Positions 63,401 through 64,000 of a stretch of DNA of 64,000 nt are shown here, in pieces. The number at the start of each line of letters is the position of its first letter. Position 1 is the stretch's first letter. The stretch covers positions 1,674,001 through 1,738,000 of the forward strand of contig CAMPDV010000004.1 of the NCBI GenBank assembly GCA_946699065.1. The letters run 5' to 3'. Below the pieces are notes generated by a model. The model did no database searches and was not told the DNA's origin. It saw only the letters and a list, made by a program, of their open reading frames with translations. Both the position numbers and the translations under genes were made by a program. The DNA comes from Loxodes magnus. Taxonomy: Eukaryota > Ciliophora > Karyorelictea > Loxodida > Loxodidae.

Positions 63401-64000
63401 AAGGGTTATTTATGTATAATATCAATTCAAATAGCTCAATAGAAAATGTAATAATTGAAGATAATAAAGCCTAATAATTGGGTGGTCTTATATTCTAGCA
63501 ATAAGGGTCTATTTAGTTAAAGTATGTACAAGTGAAAGGAAATAAATCAAGATATGGAAGTTTGTTTTTCTTTTCTAAAATTTGGAATGGAGAGTTGATA
63601 GAAAGTAGGTTTGATAATAATACTTCAAAAGAAGGAAGTTTAAGTGAAATTTAAAATGCAGTAAAGTTGAATTTGATGAAGTGTCTTTTTATAGGGATTG
63701 AAGGTATTTCAATGATAAATGTTCAGTGAGTAAGTAAAATGATAATTAACTAAAGCATATTTGATAGCAATTGAATGGAACATTCTATAATAGAAGGAAA
63801 GAATACAAATATAGATATTATGGGAAGTGTATTTGAGTATAACAATATTTAGACAGGAGCTTTAATAGAACTAAGTAACAGAAATTTGAACTTAAGTAAT
63901 AGCATCATTTCTTATAATACTATTCTAAATGGCTTTACTCTTTACTTAAACTAAATCTAAGCTCTTATTTCCTAATCCTATTTTGAGAGAAATATTGCTA
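60499..64000 (+). CDS. Giant beta-helix receptor-like protein (paralogue B), 5' part
   Basis: The first 1,167 codons of a paralogue of the 29.5-37.3-kb gene, cut by the window end. The frame is intact from ATG 60499 to the last complete codon at 63999. The signal peptide reads MWLQANVFAKRLVVLW with W16 as TGA, the same codon as in paralogue A. The Cys cap (QLDCLSCKKCSDPCEILRGG) and the GG-repeat beta-helix follow, for example IENCTFIQNSADYGGYLYLF. Similarity to A is high in the first about 130 residues, weaker at about 200-410, high again at about 410-770 with a nearly identical tract at 62359-62790, then weaker but alignable to the end. Several further TGAs are Trp (for example QNWSLSGG and NNWVDQSGC). 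The missing part should contain the Cys-rich GFWR, membrane and tail regions. The gene appears functional as far as visible. Confidence 0.92.
62359..62790 (+). repeat. Near-identical tract shared with paralogue A
   Basis: 432 bp matching 35029-35463 (minus) almost base for base, while the immediate 3' flank (GTGTTTAAAAATAACC versus AAAATAGAAAATAACC) diverges at once. This fits a conversion tract rather than uniform recent duplication. Confidence 0.85.

Overview
The window reads as nuclear DNA of a ciliate. TAA and TAG are sense (glutamine) in every recognisable gene, and TGA is both the only terminator and, in several genes, tryptophan. The clearest case is a protein with two RanBP2-type zinc fingers in which the invariant Trp of both fingers is TGA. 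Introns proved by homology or frame are only 16-22 nt. This combination (TAR=Gln, TGA=Trp or stop, tiny introns) fits the karyorelictid ciliate code (for example Loxodes) or a related ambiguous code such as that of Condylostoma. It argues against Tetrahymena, Paramecium or Oxytricha. The species is inferred, not shown. Because all three stops can be sense, ORF length alone proves nothing here, so calls rest on homology, composition and frame arithmetic.

Region 1 (about 0.6-20.7 kb) is a compact gene island: a membrane-anchored coiled-coil protein, a CDF zinc transporter, a large multi-pass membrane protein, an acidic coiled-coil protein, a CXC (LIN54/TSO1-like) DNA-binding protein, dynein light chain LC8, a beta-hydroxyacid dehydrogenase, AMP deaminase, two coiled-coil proteins (one resembling outer dynein arm docking subunit ODAD1/DC2), and the double RanBP2 zinc-finger protein. 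Spacing is often only 60-150 bp, with divergent and convergent pairs and no operon logic.

Region 2 (20.7-29.4 kb) is very AT-rich and nearly gene-free. It holds a 27-nt near-perfect palindrome, a small GC-richer island, a dimeric repeat and a mobile-element remnant with a coiled-coil ORF.

Region 3 (29.46-37.32 kb, minus strand) is one uninterrupted 2,620-codon gene for a secreted/receptor-like protein: signal peptide, a very long beta-helix (PMP-like GG-repeat) ectodomain, a Cys-rich GFWR segment, a multi-pass membrane domain and an acidic cytosolic tail. A paralogue starts at 60.5 kb on the plus strand and runs off the window. The two starts face each other across 23 kb of AT-rich DNA. The pair are diverged overall, except for a tract of about 430 bp that is almost identical, which looks like gene conversion.

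Region 4 (37.3-60.5 kb) is AT-rich spacer with mobile-element debris (45.05-50.1 kb; a 0.5-kb zinc-knuckle insertion at 54.47 kb with a 14-bp duplication), a 77-bp x 7 minisatellite and isolated possible ORFs. No tRNA, rRNA, CRISPR or telomeric repeat was seen.
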